Origin: Dipteronia dyeriana
Taxonomy: Eukaryota; Streptophyta; Magnoliopsida; Sapindales; Sapindaceae
NCBI GenBank assembly: GCA_032871835.1
Contig: CM065297.1
Coordinates: 45,202,203-45,266,202 of the forward strand
Length of the DNA stretch: 64,000 bases
Reading direction: 5' to 3'
Of this stretch, positions 24,560 to 35,164 are shown piece after piece. A program made the position numbers and the translations under genes. Position 1 is the first letter of the stretch; every line of letters begins with the position of its first letter. The notes beneath the pieces are model-generated. The model was not told the DNA's origin. It saw nothing but the letters and a program-made list of their open reading frames with translations, and made no database searches.

Positions 24560-25732
24560 TTAGACTCTATCCCCACATTCCTTTACCAAGGCGCCACTCA
24601 CTGTAGTTTCCGAAAAAACCAAGTAGATTTGCAGCTTCTCTCCTGGACTTGGTTTGACTAGCGATGGAGGGCTTGTCAGATATTTCTTTAAGGCTTGAAA
24701 GGTTTGCTCGTTCTCCTGGTCCCATTTCATGTTTCTTCCCTGCTTGATAGCCTTGAAGAAAGGGAGACATTTATCGGTAGAGCGAGAAATGAACCTGTTG
24801 AGCAATGCGACCTGTCCTATCAAGACTTGTACCTGCTTAAGTGATGTGGGGGATTCTAGGTCTAAGATAGCCTTGATCTTTTCGGGGTTAGCCTATATGC
24901 CTCTCTCATGAACTATGAAGCCTAGAAACTTCCCCGCAGTTACCTCGAAAGCATATTTGGAGGGGTTCAATCTCATCTGGTTTTCCCTTAGGATCATGAA
25001 AGTTTTGCAAAGGTCATCCTGATGTCCTTCTGTATATTATGATTTTATGATCATGTCGTCGATGTACACCTCCATCTACTTTCCAATCTCGGGCTTGAAC
25101 AGTCGGTTACCTAGCCACTGGTATATAGCCCCGGTATTTTTAAGACCAAAAGGTTTCACATTATAATAGTACAGACCTTGTCCGGTAATGAAACTGGTCT
25201 TATCTTGGTCGGCTAGATGCATCTTAATTTGGTTGTACCTAGAGAATGTATCCATGAAGCTCAGGAGCTTGTTCCTGGATGTGGAGTCAACCAATTGGTC
25301 GATCTTCGGTAAGGGAAAACTATCTTTTGGACATGCCTGGTTAAGGTCGGTGTAGTTGACGCACATACACTATTTCTCATTTGCCTTTATGACCATGACC
25401 GCGTTGGCGATCCATTCGGGATAGCACGCCTCTCTGAGAAAGCCTGCCCTGATTAATTTATCCACTTCTTCCTGAATCGCATGGTTTCTTTAGGTATTAA
25501 AGTGGTGCCTTTTCTGCTTGACAGGCTTCAAGGTCGGATCCACTGCTAATCGGTGAGTAGCCAATGACATTGGGATCCTAGGCATCTTGTCGTGACTCCA
25601 AGCGAAGATGTCATTGAATTTTTTGAGGAGCCTGATCAGACACTCCTTCACTTCCTGCTTAAGGGTAGTTCCAACCTGGACGACCTTCGAAGGATCATCC
25701 ATTCGGATGGGTATCTCTTCTAGCTTGTCCAC
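24560..25732 (-). pseudogene. Gypsy B reverse transcriptase remnant
   Basis: Minus-strand RT in several frames. The N-terminal part MDKLEEIPIRMDDPSK through AVDPTLKPVKQKR spans 25490-25732. The fingers/palm part with CPKDSFPLPKIDQLVD and YNVKPFGLKNTGAIYQ spans 25076-25366. The catalytic MEVYIDDMI lies near 25055-25080. The thumb/connection part follows at 24560-24823. The YIDD box is intact, but stops separate each part, including one just before MEVYIDD. The + strand fragment at 57214-59239 is a related element. Confidence 0.9.
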
Positions 25733-26518
25733 AGGATGTCCTCTGGCCCATCCTCAGCCCTGTTCTTCTACATCTGGCAACACAGGGTCATCCTCTGGGT
25801 GATGTGCGGGCTCTATATCTTCCAAGGCCATCCCGAGCGTTACCCCATCTTAAATCGTTGTAACCTGTGCAAACTGCGTTGCTAGAGCTGTAGGGTTAGC
25901 GGCTACTGCATAGCATTTCCTGGCTGCTTACTGGTCACCACGTACCTCCATCACCTTGTCTCTTACTGAAAACTTTGGGACGTTGTGGTAAATGAACAGG
26001 ACCCCCTTTAAGGATGACAAGAAAGGTCTTCCTAGTATCGTATTGTAGACCGATGAAGTATCTGCCACTACGAAGTCTGTCATAACATTTTGCTAGAGAG
26101 GTGTTGTTCCAGTGATTACTGGGAGGATCTTTGATCCCACAGGTATGATCGAGTCACCAGTGAATCCATACAGTGAGGTAGTGCAGCTATTGTAACACAA
26201 TTGTTTCAAATTCAGCTTCTCTAAGGTATTTTTAAAGAGGATGCCGACGTTGTTGCCTGTGTCAACAAGTACGTGGTGGACCATACAGTTGGCAATCTGT
26301 ACCGTGACCACAATGGGATCGTCATGAGGTTGTACGGTGTTGTAGACATCTGTCTCAGTGAAAATAATTTGTGCTAACTTGGAGGGGTCATCCAAGCTCT
26401 GGTCGACCTTAAAGATACCTTGCCCTTCATCTACACTAGGGATCTTTCTCGTGTGGTTCTTTCTAGGATTATTAGAGGTGCCAGCCAAAGTGGGCTCTCC
26501 ACTGACTGTATGTATCAC
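25733..26518 (-). pseudogene. Gypsy B aspartic protease remnant
   Basis: The frame at 26093-26518 contains VHHVLVDTGNNVGILF, the D-T-G active site of a retropepsin. After a stop (Q to stop at about 26092) comes VYNTILGRPFLSSLKGVLF, the conserved second half with the flap/C-terminal loop. A low-conservation linker leads to RT. Confidence 0.82.
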
Positions 26519-26559
26519 CAGGATTTGCTGGATCAGATACGTCTACTCCTCCTTTCTCT

Positions 26560-28241
26560 TTTCAGCATGCTCGTAAATCTCAGTCTGTATTTCCTTTATA
26601 GTTTGAATTTTATCCCTGACCTGTTGCAAGAACTCTATTAAACATCCTCCCCTTATCAGAGCCTCGATACTTGTACCAGTTTCTCTTATCGACTGGGGCT
26701 TTCATGGGTACGGGCTTCTGTAGTAGCCCCTTATCCCGAATGGCAAGATAAATTTTTTCACGCGATACATTTATTTGGGTGTAGTGATCATACCCTCTCT
26801 CATCTCGCTTTACATGGCCACTGTCTTTGGAGGAGCAGAAGCACGCGGAGTGGTTCGCCTTACTGGATACCTATCTTGCTTGGGTTGAGAAACGGGGAAG
26901 CAGTATGTCGACATTTTGGGAGGTTTATCCTGATTTTTCTGAGTTGGCTTAGGTCTGGGAGTTTCCTTCTTCTAGAGCTTCACGATTCTCATATTGTCAT
27001 GCTCCATCTTGACCTTGAGTTGTTAGTTGACTTCGACTTGTTCTAGAGCCTGATCATAGGCCTCTTGGTAGGTATCTGGAGGTCGCTTGGTAAAGGATCG
27101 GAAAAGCTTTCCCTTCCACAGGTTCCTCCTAAAATTCTCATATTTCTCAATGAAGACCCCCATCTGGATGACTTCCTTATGGAACCGCTCCACATAAGCT
27201 CGGAGGGTTTCTCCTCTCTCCTGGATCATGTACTGCAGATGGATGGGATCCTTTAACCGGGGTTTGATTCCCTAGAATTGTGAGCAAAAATCAACTGACA
27301 GCTTTGTGAAGGAGTTCACACTGCCAGCGGGTAGCTTTTTGAACTAGGTCTTGGAGTAATCTGTTAGCGTAGTAGGGAACATCTGGCACATGGCGACTCT
27401 GGTTGTGTTCTAGACTTCTATCTGTTGGACGAAGCTCTCTAAGTGAATCAAAGGATCCTCTGTTTCGGAAAACTTATCTGATGGCATCTTAAACTTCGGT
27501 GGGAGCTTTGCCTCCCAAATCCGTCTGGTAAAGGTGGTGTTCATCTCGCTCAGGGGTTCTTTTTGACCTCCTTACCCTTCCCTTTTTTCATCTATTGGAT
27601 CTCCTTCTACATATTAGCCAGCTGGTCCCTCAGGAGCTTATTTCTGTGCTTCTTGGAATTGACCTCGGAACTCTCGTTGTCAGATCCCTCCGACAAGCTG
27701 GATACCCCCACTTTGTCATTTTCAAGGGAGGGCTCTACTTGGGCATTTTGCTGCTACCACCGGCTCCAGCTCAAGGTTCCCTTCTAGAAGCCATCAGTCG
27801 AGGAGAGCTACGAAGTGCCCTCGGCGGAGCGTCGACTGCCGACTTAACCTGCTTGGGTTTATAGTAGGTCGGCCTGTCTGGGATTGAGGGCATAGGCCCT
27901 AGCCTGTCCCAGATAGAAGTTGCAGATCTTGTCCTCTTATGGGTAGGAACTAGTGGAGGGGGTCCTAACCGATTGAAGGCGGATTGCGTGGCAGAGGATC
28001 TGCTCACTTCTTCTCGGGTATCAAGATATACCAGCTAAAGAGCAATTCCTTCTGTAGCTAGACGAAGGCGGATATCCTCCACGATGGCCGCAACATGTTG
28101 TTGATCATAGTTTGGTTAATTGCCTGAAGGGTTGGAGCCCTCTCCACGTCTGGCTGATACGAGGCTAGCTTTTGATGCTTGGATTTCTTTCCCTTCTTCT
28201 GCCCTTTCTTGGTCGAGGGGGCAGATTGATGTCCCGAGGTC
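26560..28241 (-). pseudogene. Gypsy B gag remnant
   Basis: The best preserved part is 27023-27229, with ERGETLRAYVERFHKE and PPDTYQEAYDQALEQ, a Retrotrans_gag signature. Further upstream, 27771-28007 is proline/serine-rich. A degenerate zinc-knuckle region lies near 26640-26700. The N-terminal end is cut by the solo LTR at 28247-30231, and the gag start should lie to its right. The frame at 28058-28264 begins inside the inserted LTR, so it is chimeric. Confidence 0.78.
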
Positions 28242-28246
28242 TCGGG

Positions 28247-30231
28247 TGTTAGAACCCCGTTCACAGATCACGCAACGGAAGTACGTCTTAAATTTTTTTA
28301 TACAGATCATAATCTGTCTGGGACCAGTGAACTTTGGATCCTAATTTTTTTTCGGAACTAATACATACAGTATGTTAACACAGGAAATTGAAATCGATAT
28401 AAAGAAAAGAAAAACATACCAACGTTTGGAGGCTCATTCACTTTATAATATGCTTCTGTCTGAACCACTAGATCTTCCTCGCTATCTCCCGGAGCTGGTA
28501 ACTACGTGTGGGCGCGTCACGATCTCAGAAACCAGAATGGAGGATTTAGAGAGGATTGAAGAAACTCTTTATTCTTGATCACTATGCAACACTTGCTTTG
28601 ATCTTTTCACAAGCAAATACTTGCTTGAACATTGTGCAGTTGTGTGTCTCACGCACACTTCTGATAACAGACCAAGCACTTGAATTTTAATAAAAATATG
28701 CCTATCATTCGCTTTGATCATGCTTTAATATATATATATATTTCTTTTTGCTGTGCGCTTTTATATTTTTGATAAAAAGTCAACAAATTTTTTTTTTAAA
28801 CAAAATCACCCCTGTACACTTTTATCACAAATATTTATACATATACTTGTTTGTATCATAAACAAACACTTATTTATTTGTACACACCAATTTGCATCCA
28901 ATGCAATATCTTGTGTTATAATTTATATATATTTTTTATAAATTCAAATACTAAGATAAATGATTTAGTAAAATAAAAAAAATCCTATTATTTTATCTCA
29001 CCTAAATCCATATATCAACTAATACCCTCCAATTAATAGTTAATTCATAATTCATAATTATCAATATAATTAAATAATCTAATTATTTAATTAATTTAAT
29101 ATTAACATTCATTAATTAAATAATCTCATTATTCAATTAATTCTCTAATATATACGTGTCACTTTTGTAACACAATTAATTGGACAATCCAATTAATTAA
29201 CCGTGACCCTTGTTACCTAAATAGATCGGGCTAGCAAGGGGACCTAATGGACCCACAGTATTTTAAGCTACAATAATCATCGGAATCATTAATTAAACTC
29301 TTTAATTAATATTCCTTGATTATTAACTCCGGTGTTATTCTACTAAAAACCCGAAGCTGCACTCTCTCAACTGCAGACGCTTTTACACAGACCGATACAA
29401 CTCGGTGTCCATCGATATAGCTATTACACATGATGTGATCCTCCACAATAGTTCATAATTAGAGTTGGGTCATAATGTCCGTTATACCCCTCTAATTACA
29501 TATATCCTTTAAGTACCATTGATTCTCTAATTGACAATAAATCCTATTTCCTTACGGAATTAGGAGAGCACTCATATTGTCCAAGCCCCGAATCAACCCT
29601 TAAGGGAACTACCGTCTACTTCTCACAAGAAGGAGTGGATTCCACTATTGTGTACAAACCTTGCCAGCCACAAGCCAAACCACAATCCCAACAAACGAAG
29701 CATATTGATTTGGAACTTTATCCGACCTCACCCATGGTATATCAAAGGCCACGATCTAACATAAAGGAGTTGATAAGGCACTCAGGATTAAGATCACCCA
29801 TATATAGCCATCATTAGTTGATATATATGAATCTCGTCGATAAACGGATCTGGTTGTGAGATTCATATAGATCATGACCCAGTCCTATATGATCACGTCA
29901 TACAAGGTGCCTCCATTCTCTTATCTCATATGAATGATTTAGGATAGAATCACCGTAAATTACGGAATGGACCGTAGCTATAGATTAACCACAAATAAAG
30001 TACCCAACTTTATTTGCTATCTATGTACTTTGTAGATTGCACATCTCTTACTGTATCCATATGTATATGACACTCATCTACACAGTTCGAGATTATATCC
30101 ATCAATCTTAGATGTTAAATATATGCACAAGTTATAAAATAAATGACATAACATGAATGAATTGAACTTTTCCTTTTATTTATTTCGTAAATCCATTTAC
30201 AAATTACATCTTTAGGGCATAAACCCCAACC
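28247..30231. mobile_element. Solo LTR, second copy (1985 bp)
   Basis: Begins TGTTAGAACCCCG and ends ATAAACCCCAAC; the last base has changed from A in the family end AACA. It is flanked by perfect TCGGG duplications (28242-28246 and 30232-30236). It matches the element at 10936-15673 along its length but lacks the nested insertion, which pinpoints the insertion site in the other copy. It sits in the leader/gag start of Gypsy B and so is younger than Gypsy B. No coding region. Confidence 0.93.
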
Positions 30232-30236
30232 TCGGG

Positions 30237-30329
30237 TTATCCTTGAGATGAGCGAAGCCTCATTGCAAAACAATAAACTTGTAAATGTAAAAACAATGGT
30301 GTGGGATCCCCACAGACGGCGTCATAAAG
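30237..30329 (-). other. Gypsy B leader and primer-binding region
   Basis: On the minus strand, immediately inside the right LTR, the sequence reads ATGACGCCGTCTGTGGGGAT. This is the GCGCCGTCTGTGGGGA-type start common just after the 5' LTR of plant Gypsy elements. It confirms that the right LTR is the element's 5' LTR. Confidence 0.75.
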
Positions 30330-31463
30330 TGTTAACGGAAAATTTACTCGAGGTGAGAAATTTCAACTAACACCCTCGAGACCGCTACCATGAAAATGGA
30401 AGCGGGGGTAGATACCTCGTACCTGCCTTGTTTGAATAAAGATGGGTGTTCAAGTGTGAATATAATGAAAATGGGGATATATCTCTTTATTATAGATCGT
30501 GTATGCCATACAAAAATCTCTCGATCAATCTCAATCTCACTATGATACATTAGGGTGGCAACCTCATGCCTGTCGAATAATAGAATACAACAACAGTTGT
30601 GTTCTGATTACAGAATTTAGGCCATGACTCATCCTTTTTGTTTCTTTCTATTAATTGTCGATTCCCCTTACTTTCTTAGTGCATATTTGGGCATATTTAT
30701 ACACAGTCCAAATAGGTTAAATTTATGATTCTCCGGCCATGATTCTCTAAATCCCATCCTTCCTTATTAGACGAGATCTCTTATTTAAAAGTCATTGACT
30801 TTGGATTAATGACGAAGTTGAGAATATCTATATTGAAGATAAGTTTGTTTCCTCTTTGGACTCAATCTCTTGCCCCGCACGTACGTGGCGATTTAATGCT
30901 TATTAGGTGTGGATATGATCTTGTGCCCTCATGGCGTGATTCTTCTAGGAGGTCGTCGAGTATGGTGTTCACTGTTTCATGGGGCAAGGTAAATCCATGC
31001 CCTGGTTTTGGTACTAGGGGGTCAGACCGACCTTTTCAGTTCTCTTGGAGCTTGAGATAACCCCATGGGCACTCATTGGTGACATTGGGGCTTTTGTCAA
31101 GCTTCATGTTACTTGTCCAGATTGGTCTGAATCTTCTCCTAGCTGGATGAAGCAATTCTGAGGTATGTGCCCATTGATTAACAAACTCTCACTTAGGTCT
31201 GGAGAGGATGGCGGGCTCTTAGGGAGGTTACAAGATAGTTTCGACCTCGGGGAGCCTTGATTTGGTAGAAGGAGCTCGATTCGTTTTTGTCCGGCTTCAC
31301 CTTGGATGCTTCTTAAGTTCTGAAACCTTTCCTTACTTCTTCGAGGTGGCTCCAAAGCTTGATCCAGGGCCCGGGGTTCCGTGGTGGGTAATGTCAAGCT
31401 TGGAACCGGGCCAGGAGAGTGGAAAATTTCTCTTTGGTCCCTAGCCAAATTTGGCTATAAACT
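30330..31463 (-). repeat. Gypsy B 5' LTR (right)
   Basis: 1134 bp, beginning TGTTAACGG and ending GGCTATAAACT, with the terminal bases mutated relative to CCGTTAACA in the partner LTR. Frames at 30809-31060 and 31104-31448 are LTR sequence. Confidence 0.92.
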
Positions 31464-31468
31464 GTACC

Positions 31469-31517
31469 CAAACCCCTTTTTTCGCTTCTGCCATTTTTGA
31501 TTTGATTTTTCCTTACA
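31469..31517 (+). repeat. Copia A 3' LTR, terminal piece
   Basis: CAAACCCCTTTTTTCGCTTC through TTTTTCCTTACA matches the last 49 bases of the 5' LTR (to 5285). It completes the 3' LTR that started at 10091. The three pieces sum to about 2.3 kb. GTGAC follows; the matching 5' flank is lost at the 3052 breakpoint. Confidence 0.88.
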
Positions 31518-32692
31518 GTGACTAAGGGAGTGTAGTGCACATGCAAAATCTAGAATCTTTATAAAAGGCCTAGGTATAGCAGTGGGTGTTATGTTCCGAG
31601 AATGATGTGACTAGATGTCAACCTAGGTTGTAAATATTATTACATATAGTGGATTTAATAACTAAAATGGCTAGCGGTTTAGCCCGTGAGGTTTTACCCA
31701 CTTGGAGGGTTTTCTCATGTAAATCAATCAACGTGTTTTTATTATTTTCCATGCTTTAATTTTGTTGATTAGTTTGTGTGTTGTATTTGGTTGCGTTGGG
31801 TTATTCTTGTAATCTTGATTAATTCAAAATTTGGTAACTAATCGGATTAACAACCCTCACCCACTCTCTAAGATGTATTAGATATTCCCCATTTATTTTC
31901 AATGCCAAAACTAGAATCGATCCAGATTTAGGTTTGACATACAGCTAGAATTGAACTAGATTTGGGTTTATCCTAGAATCGAGTTTGACTCGATGTGAAG
32001 AGAGAGAGATGGAAAGAAAGAGAGAGGAAGAAGAAAAGGGTAATAAAGAGAATATATGTCGGCTTGGAGGACATCGAACACCGATATCCTCGATTGAGAG
32101 AAGATCGACACTCATAAGGATAGTGAGGGTTGGTGTGTTCTCAATGGGGTTATGGTTTAGTGTTTTAGTGGCAGCAACTAGAGTTTGGTTGTTGGAAGTG
32201 AATCAAATGATGGTGGGGAAGATGATAGGATTATGGTGCTTGAGTTTAGGTTAGTTTTTTTTTTTTACAGCAGTGGGGGAACATTGATAAAATGAAATTA
32301 TAAGAGGGATTTTAGCCAATTTTGAAACTAGAGGGGGAAGTGTAGAATAGTGTAAACTACATAGGAAAATGATTATTTTTCATAAAATAAAAATGCTAGA
32401 ATAGGGCCACATTCTAGTGTTTACTAACAATTTAGGAATCAGAAATATAATCAAATTTATTCTATTTTAGTGTTTACTTAATCTAAGGAATCGAAATGAT
32501 ATATAATTGACTACATAAATACCATTTTGTATAAAACATGATGAAATATTTTTCTAATAGTATGAAAAAATATATTTTACAATACTCGTAACACTATAAC
32601 TATAATAATTAATATTTTTATATTGTAATACTTGGAACTAATTAGATAAGAACTATAGAAATAACTCGATTAAAGAAAATGAAACCGAAATA

Positions 32693-32729
<37 letters not shown>

Positions 32730-32800
32730 TATGCGATAGTTATTATTTATTTTTTTGAAAGTGCAGTAGTTATTTTTAGTTCATAAATCAAATTATTACA

Positions 32801-32845
<45 letters not shown>

Positions 32846-33044
32846 AATATATATTAGAAATTTTTAAGTCAGTGCACACAAATATAAATTTATCAGTGCA
32901 TTGGATGTGGACCATTAGATTTACATACTTTGATTCAAAGTGTATTCACTTGTTAAAGTTTCTCCATAATTAGTAGTTCACATGCAACGTATTAATATAA
33001 GTTATATCAGTATGCAATGAGGAGAAAAGAGACTATATATATGA
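31518..33044. other. Intergenic DNA with old repeat remnants
   Basis: Nothing here supports a gene. Around 31530-31860 the text (GTGAGGTTTTACCCACTTGG, AGGGTTTTCTCATG) looks like an old LTR fragment. 31985-32254 is an open frame in purine-rich low-complexity sequence with no recognisable protein. 32300-32410 resembles 50730-50830. Simple AT runs lie at about 32696-32727, and (AT)n(TG)n at 32802-32843. Confidence 0.5.
32696..32843. repeat. AT and TG microsatellites
   Basis: Two dinucleotide blocks, a pure TA run (about 32696-32727) and a TA then TG run (about 32802-32843), separated by AT-rich sequence. Confidence 0.9.
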
Positions 33045-33158
33045 GGAAATACCTCTTTGTAGTAAAAAATTAAGGTGTTGGATTGTTTTTACCCAACATT
33101 AATAAATTTATTGATTTCACCCAATATTTGGCTGTGAAAACTGAAATACCCCTCATTT
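33045..33158 (+). repeat. MULE left terminal inverted repeat
   Basis: Runs from GGAAATACCTCTTTG to GAAATACCCCTCA. It is complementary, with mismatches and small gaps, to 50297-50408. Confidence 0.75.
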
Positions 33159-33194
33159 ATTCAATAATTGCTTAATTACTTATGTTTTCAATTT

Positions 33195-33480
33195 TCTTTT
33201 ATCTTCTTTCTCTTCTACATCTCACGCCCTATTGCTCTCTCTTCTTCTACATCTCACACCCACCGCTCTCTCTTCTACTGTCTCTTCTTTCTTTCTACAT
33301 CTCACGGCCTGCTGCTCTCTCTTCTTCTACATCTCACGCCCACTTTCTACTGTCTCTTCTTTCTTTTCTACATCTCATGGCCTACTACTCTCTCTTCTTC
33401 TACATGTGACGCCTTCTACATCTCAAGCCCACTGCTCTCTCTTTTACTGTCTCTTCTTTCTTCAACTGTCACACACATAC
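33195..33480. repeat. Pyrimidine-rich repeats in MULE leader
   Basis: CTACATCTCACGCCC and variants recur at about 33215, 33247, 33295, 33327, 33368 and 33414, separated by CTCTCTCTTCTTC runs. The spacing alternates near 32 and 41-48 bp, so the higher-order period is about 80 bp. Three overlapping open frames here are low-complexity artefacts. Confidence 0.8.
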
Positions 33481-33708
33481 AAATGTCCCTTTTTTTTGTC
33501 TGAAATTTTATCTCTCTCTCTTCAATTTCCGTAGCTGCTCTGTCATACCATAGTTTTTTTTTCTAAAATTTTGTTTCCTCTCTCTTCAGTTTCCGCCATT
33601 GTTGTTGAAAGTGTTGCCATTGTCTGCAAAGGTATTGGGTTTTGTATAGATTTGGTTCGAAATTTAGGGATTGGGTTTTGTATTTCAAGGATTTTGGGTG
33701 AGGTTGTT

Positions 33709-33745
33709 ATGATGAATCCAGATTTTGAAGGCCCTTCTTCTATAG
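33709..33745 (+). pseudogene. Possible first exon of MULE gene
   Basis: ATG ATG AAT CCA GAT TTT GAA... encodes a dozen codons and ends at a good donor, AG|GTATGT (33746). Its position, a few hundred bases inside the left terminal repeat after a pyrimidine-rich leader, suits the start of the transposase gene. Gypsy C is inserted 35 bases downstream, in what would be intron 1. Joining to the coding region at 46921 or just upstream is inferred and not proven. Confidence 0.35.
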
Positions 33746-33780
33746 GTATGTATTAGAAACCCAATTTTTTTTTTCATATG

Positions 33781-34671
33781 TGTTGACGTTGATTTCTGGA
33801 TTGTATTAGAAAAGCCAATAAGGATTGGATTTCGGTTGAGATTTCAAAGAGAGAGAGAAGGAGAAAGTAAACAAGACACGAGTTTTTTACGTGGTAAAAC
33901 TCCAATGACCGGAGAAACATCCATGGGTGGTTGAATGACCAACCTAGCCAAAATCCACTATGAATTCTTGAATATTATAAGCTCTCGGTCTCTCTTTTTT
34001 CCCTTTAAATTTTGCTATTACTTCTGTGTATACTCTATTGTCTATATATCTTTTTGGACGAGATTATGGGTCTATTTATAGGTTTATAGAACCCTAATCT
34101 GCTTTGTACAAGTAATAAAAGATTTCTACATTTAATTGTGATTTGGTTTCTTGTTTGAAGTAGATTTGTCTTCTTTCCTGTTTCGGAATCTTGTATTGAA
34201 GTCGAATGGGTTTCTAGTAGCGCAGTCCAATTTGGACTTGTTTCCTTATATAAGAACGTAATATTTTTAAAGAAATAAAGTTGTTGCTTGATTGAGAACC
34301 CTTCCAGCTCAGTATTCTGTTCTCTTTGGGATTCCTTCTTGATATGGATATCTTCGTGTATTTATTGACCTACTCCGTGTGAACTAAACACTAAGCTTCT
34401 TATTCAGTTTTCTTCATATTTATCCCGAGTAAGGATAATACCTGCGGGGCCTGAGTAACATCGTTTGAACCCGAGTGGAAGCGTCATTTAACCAGTCCCG
34501 ATTGTCGTTAACTGATCCAGAGTAGGTTTCATTCGACATCTCCTTACTCGGGTTTTCTCTTCCTCAGCAATGTTTTGTACGATATTTTCTAAATGCCTAT
34601 TTGGATGTCCACCTGGCAATTTATCCTTTTTGTTTGATGACGTGTTCATCCGATAAAACTCACATATGACA
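33781..34671 (-). repeat. Gypsy C 3' LTR (left)
   Basis: Begins TGTTGACG and ends CATATGACA. On the minus strand, AAGGGGTAT precedes it internally (34672-34680), consistent with the polypurine tract. Confidence 0.92.
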
Positions 34672-35164
34672 ATACCCCTTAAAATATTTTTGTTGAACAA
34701 GGTTTTTTCGGGCAAAAGTATTTCAATTAGTTATCAATATCTTTTCAGTATCCGAGTAAATATCTTAAAATAATGACGTGTTTTAATGGCGATCCTGCAA
34801 ATTTGATTTGCCTCCTTTCGCGTGATCTTTAATGATGGTGACGTTTTGAAGTTCTGACGGCTGAGTCCAGTTCTTGTTTTGACACGTGTATTTTACCTCT
34901 TCATTTTTCGAGATTATTTATGAGAAACGGCCTATGCGTCTTCCCATGCGCCTCTACGTCATCAAACCTCATCATTGTTATTTCCCGCCTTGAAAACCTA
35001 GGGTTTCGTGTCGTTTTCTCTTTAAATTCTTCACTGAGAGGCATTATTGGTTTATTCTTAACAATTTTCAGCAGAAATTTCATTAAACCCAGATTTCTTT
35101 ACACAAAAGTTCACGATTCTCTGTTGAAGATCTTGCATCGAACTTAATTCAAGGTTAGCCTTTA

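Larger units (their letters stand above)
17089..31463 (-). mobile_element. Gypsy B: nested Ty3/Gypsy retrotransposon
   Basis: Bounded by direct LTRs 17089-18224 and 30330-31463 with TGTTAACGG...AACA-type ends. The flanks are ATACT (17084-17088) and GTACC (31464-31468), a 5-bp target duplication with two mismatches. The intact Copia A 5' LTR gives the unoccupied site, AATATACT|CAAACCCC. Gag, protease, RT, RNase H and integrase run right to left on the minus strand. An antisense gene remnant and a 98-bp repeat array lie between integrase and the left LTR. A second (archaeal-type) RNase H is recognisable, which together with the extra 3' gene suggests the Tat/Ogre group of plant Gypsy elements (inference). 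All coding parts carry stops. Confidence 0.92.

Noticed and set aside
28058..28264. 68-codon minus-strand frame starting MNGVL
   Set aside because: Its first codons lie in the inserted solo LTR, so the start is an artefact; the rest is gag remnant.
31985..32254. 89-codon frame in purine-rich DNA
   Set aside because: Composition-driven (GAGAGA, AAGAAG); no recognisable domain and no gene context.
33168..33534. Three overlapping Ser/Leu-rich frames
   Set aside because: Low-complexity CT-rich DNA is open in all three frames; not coding.
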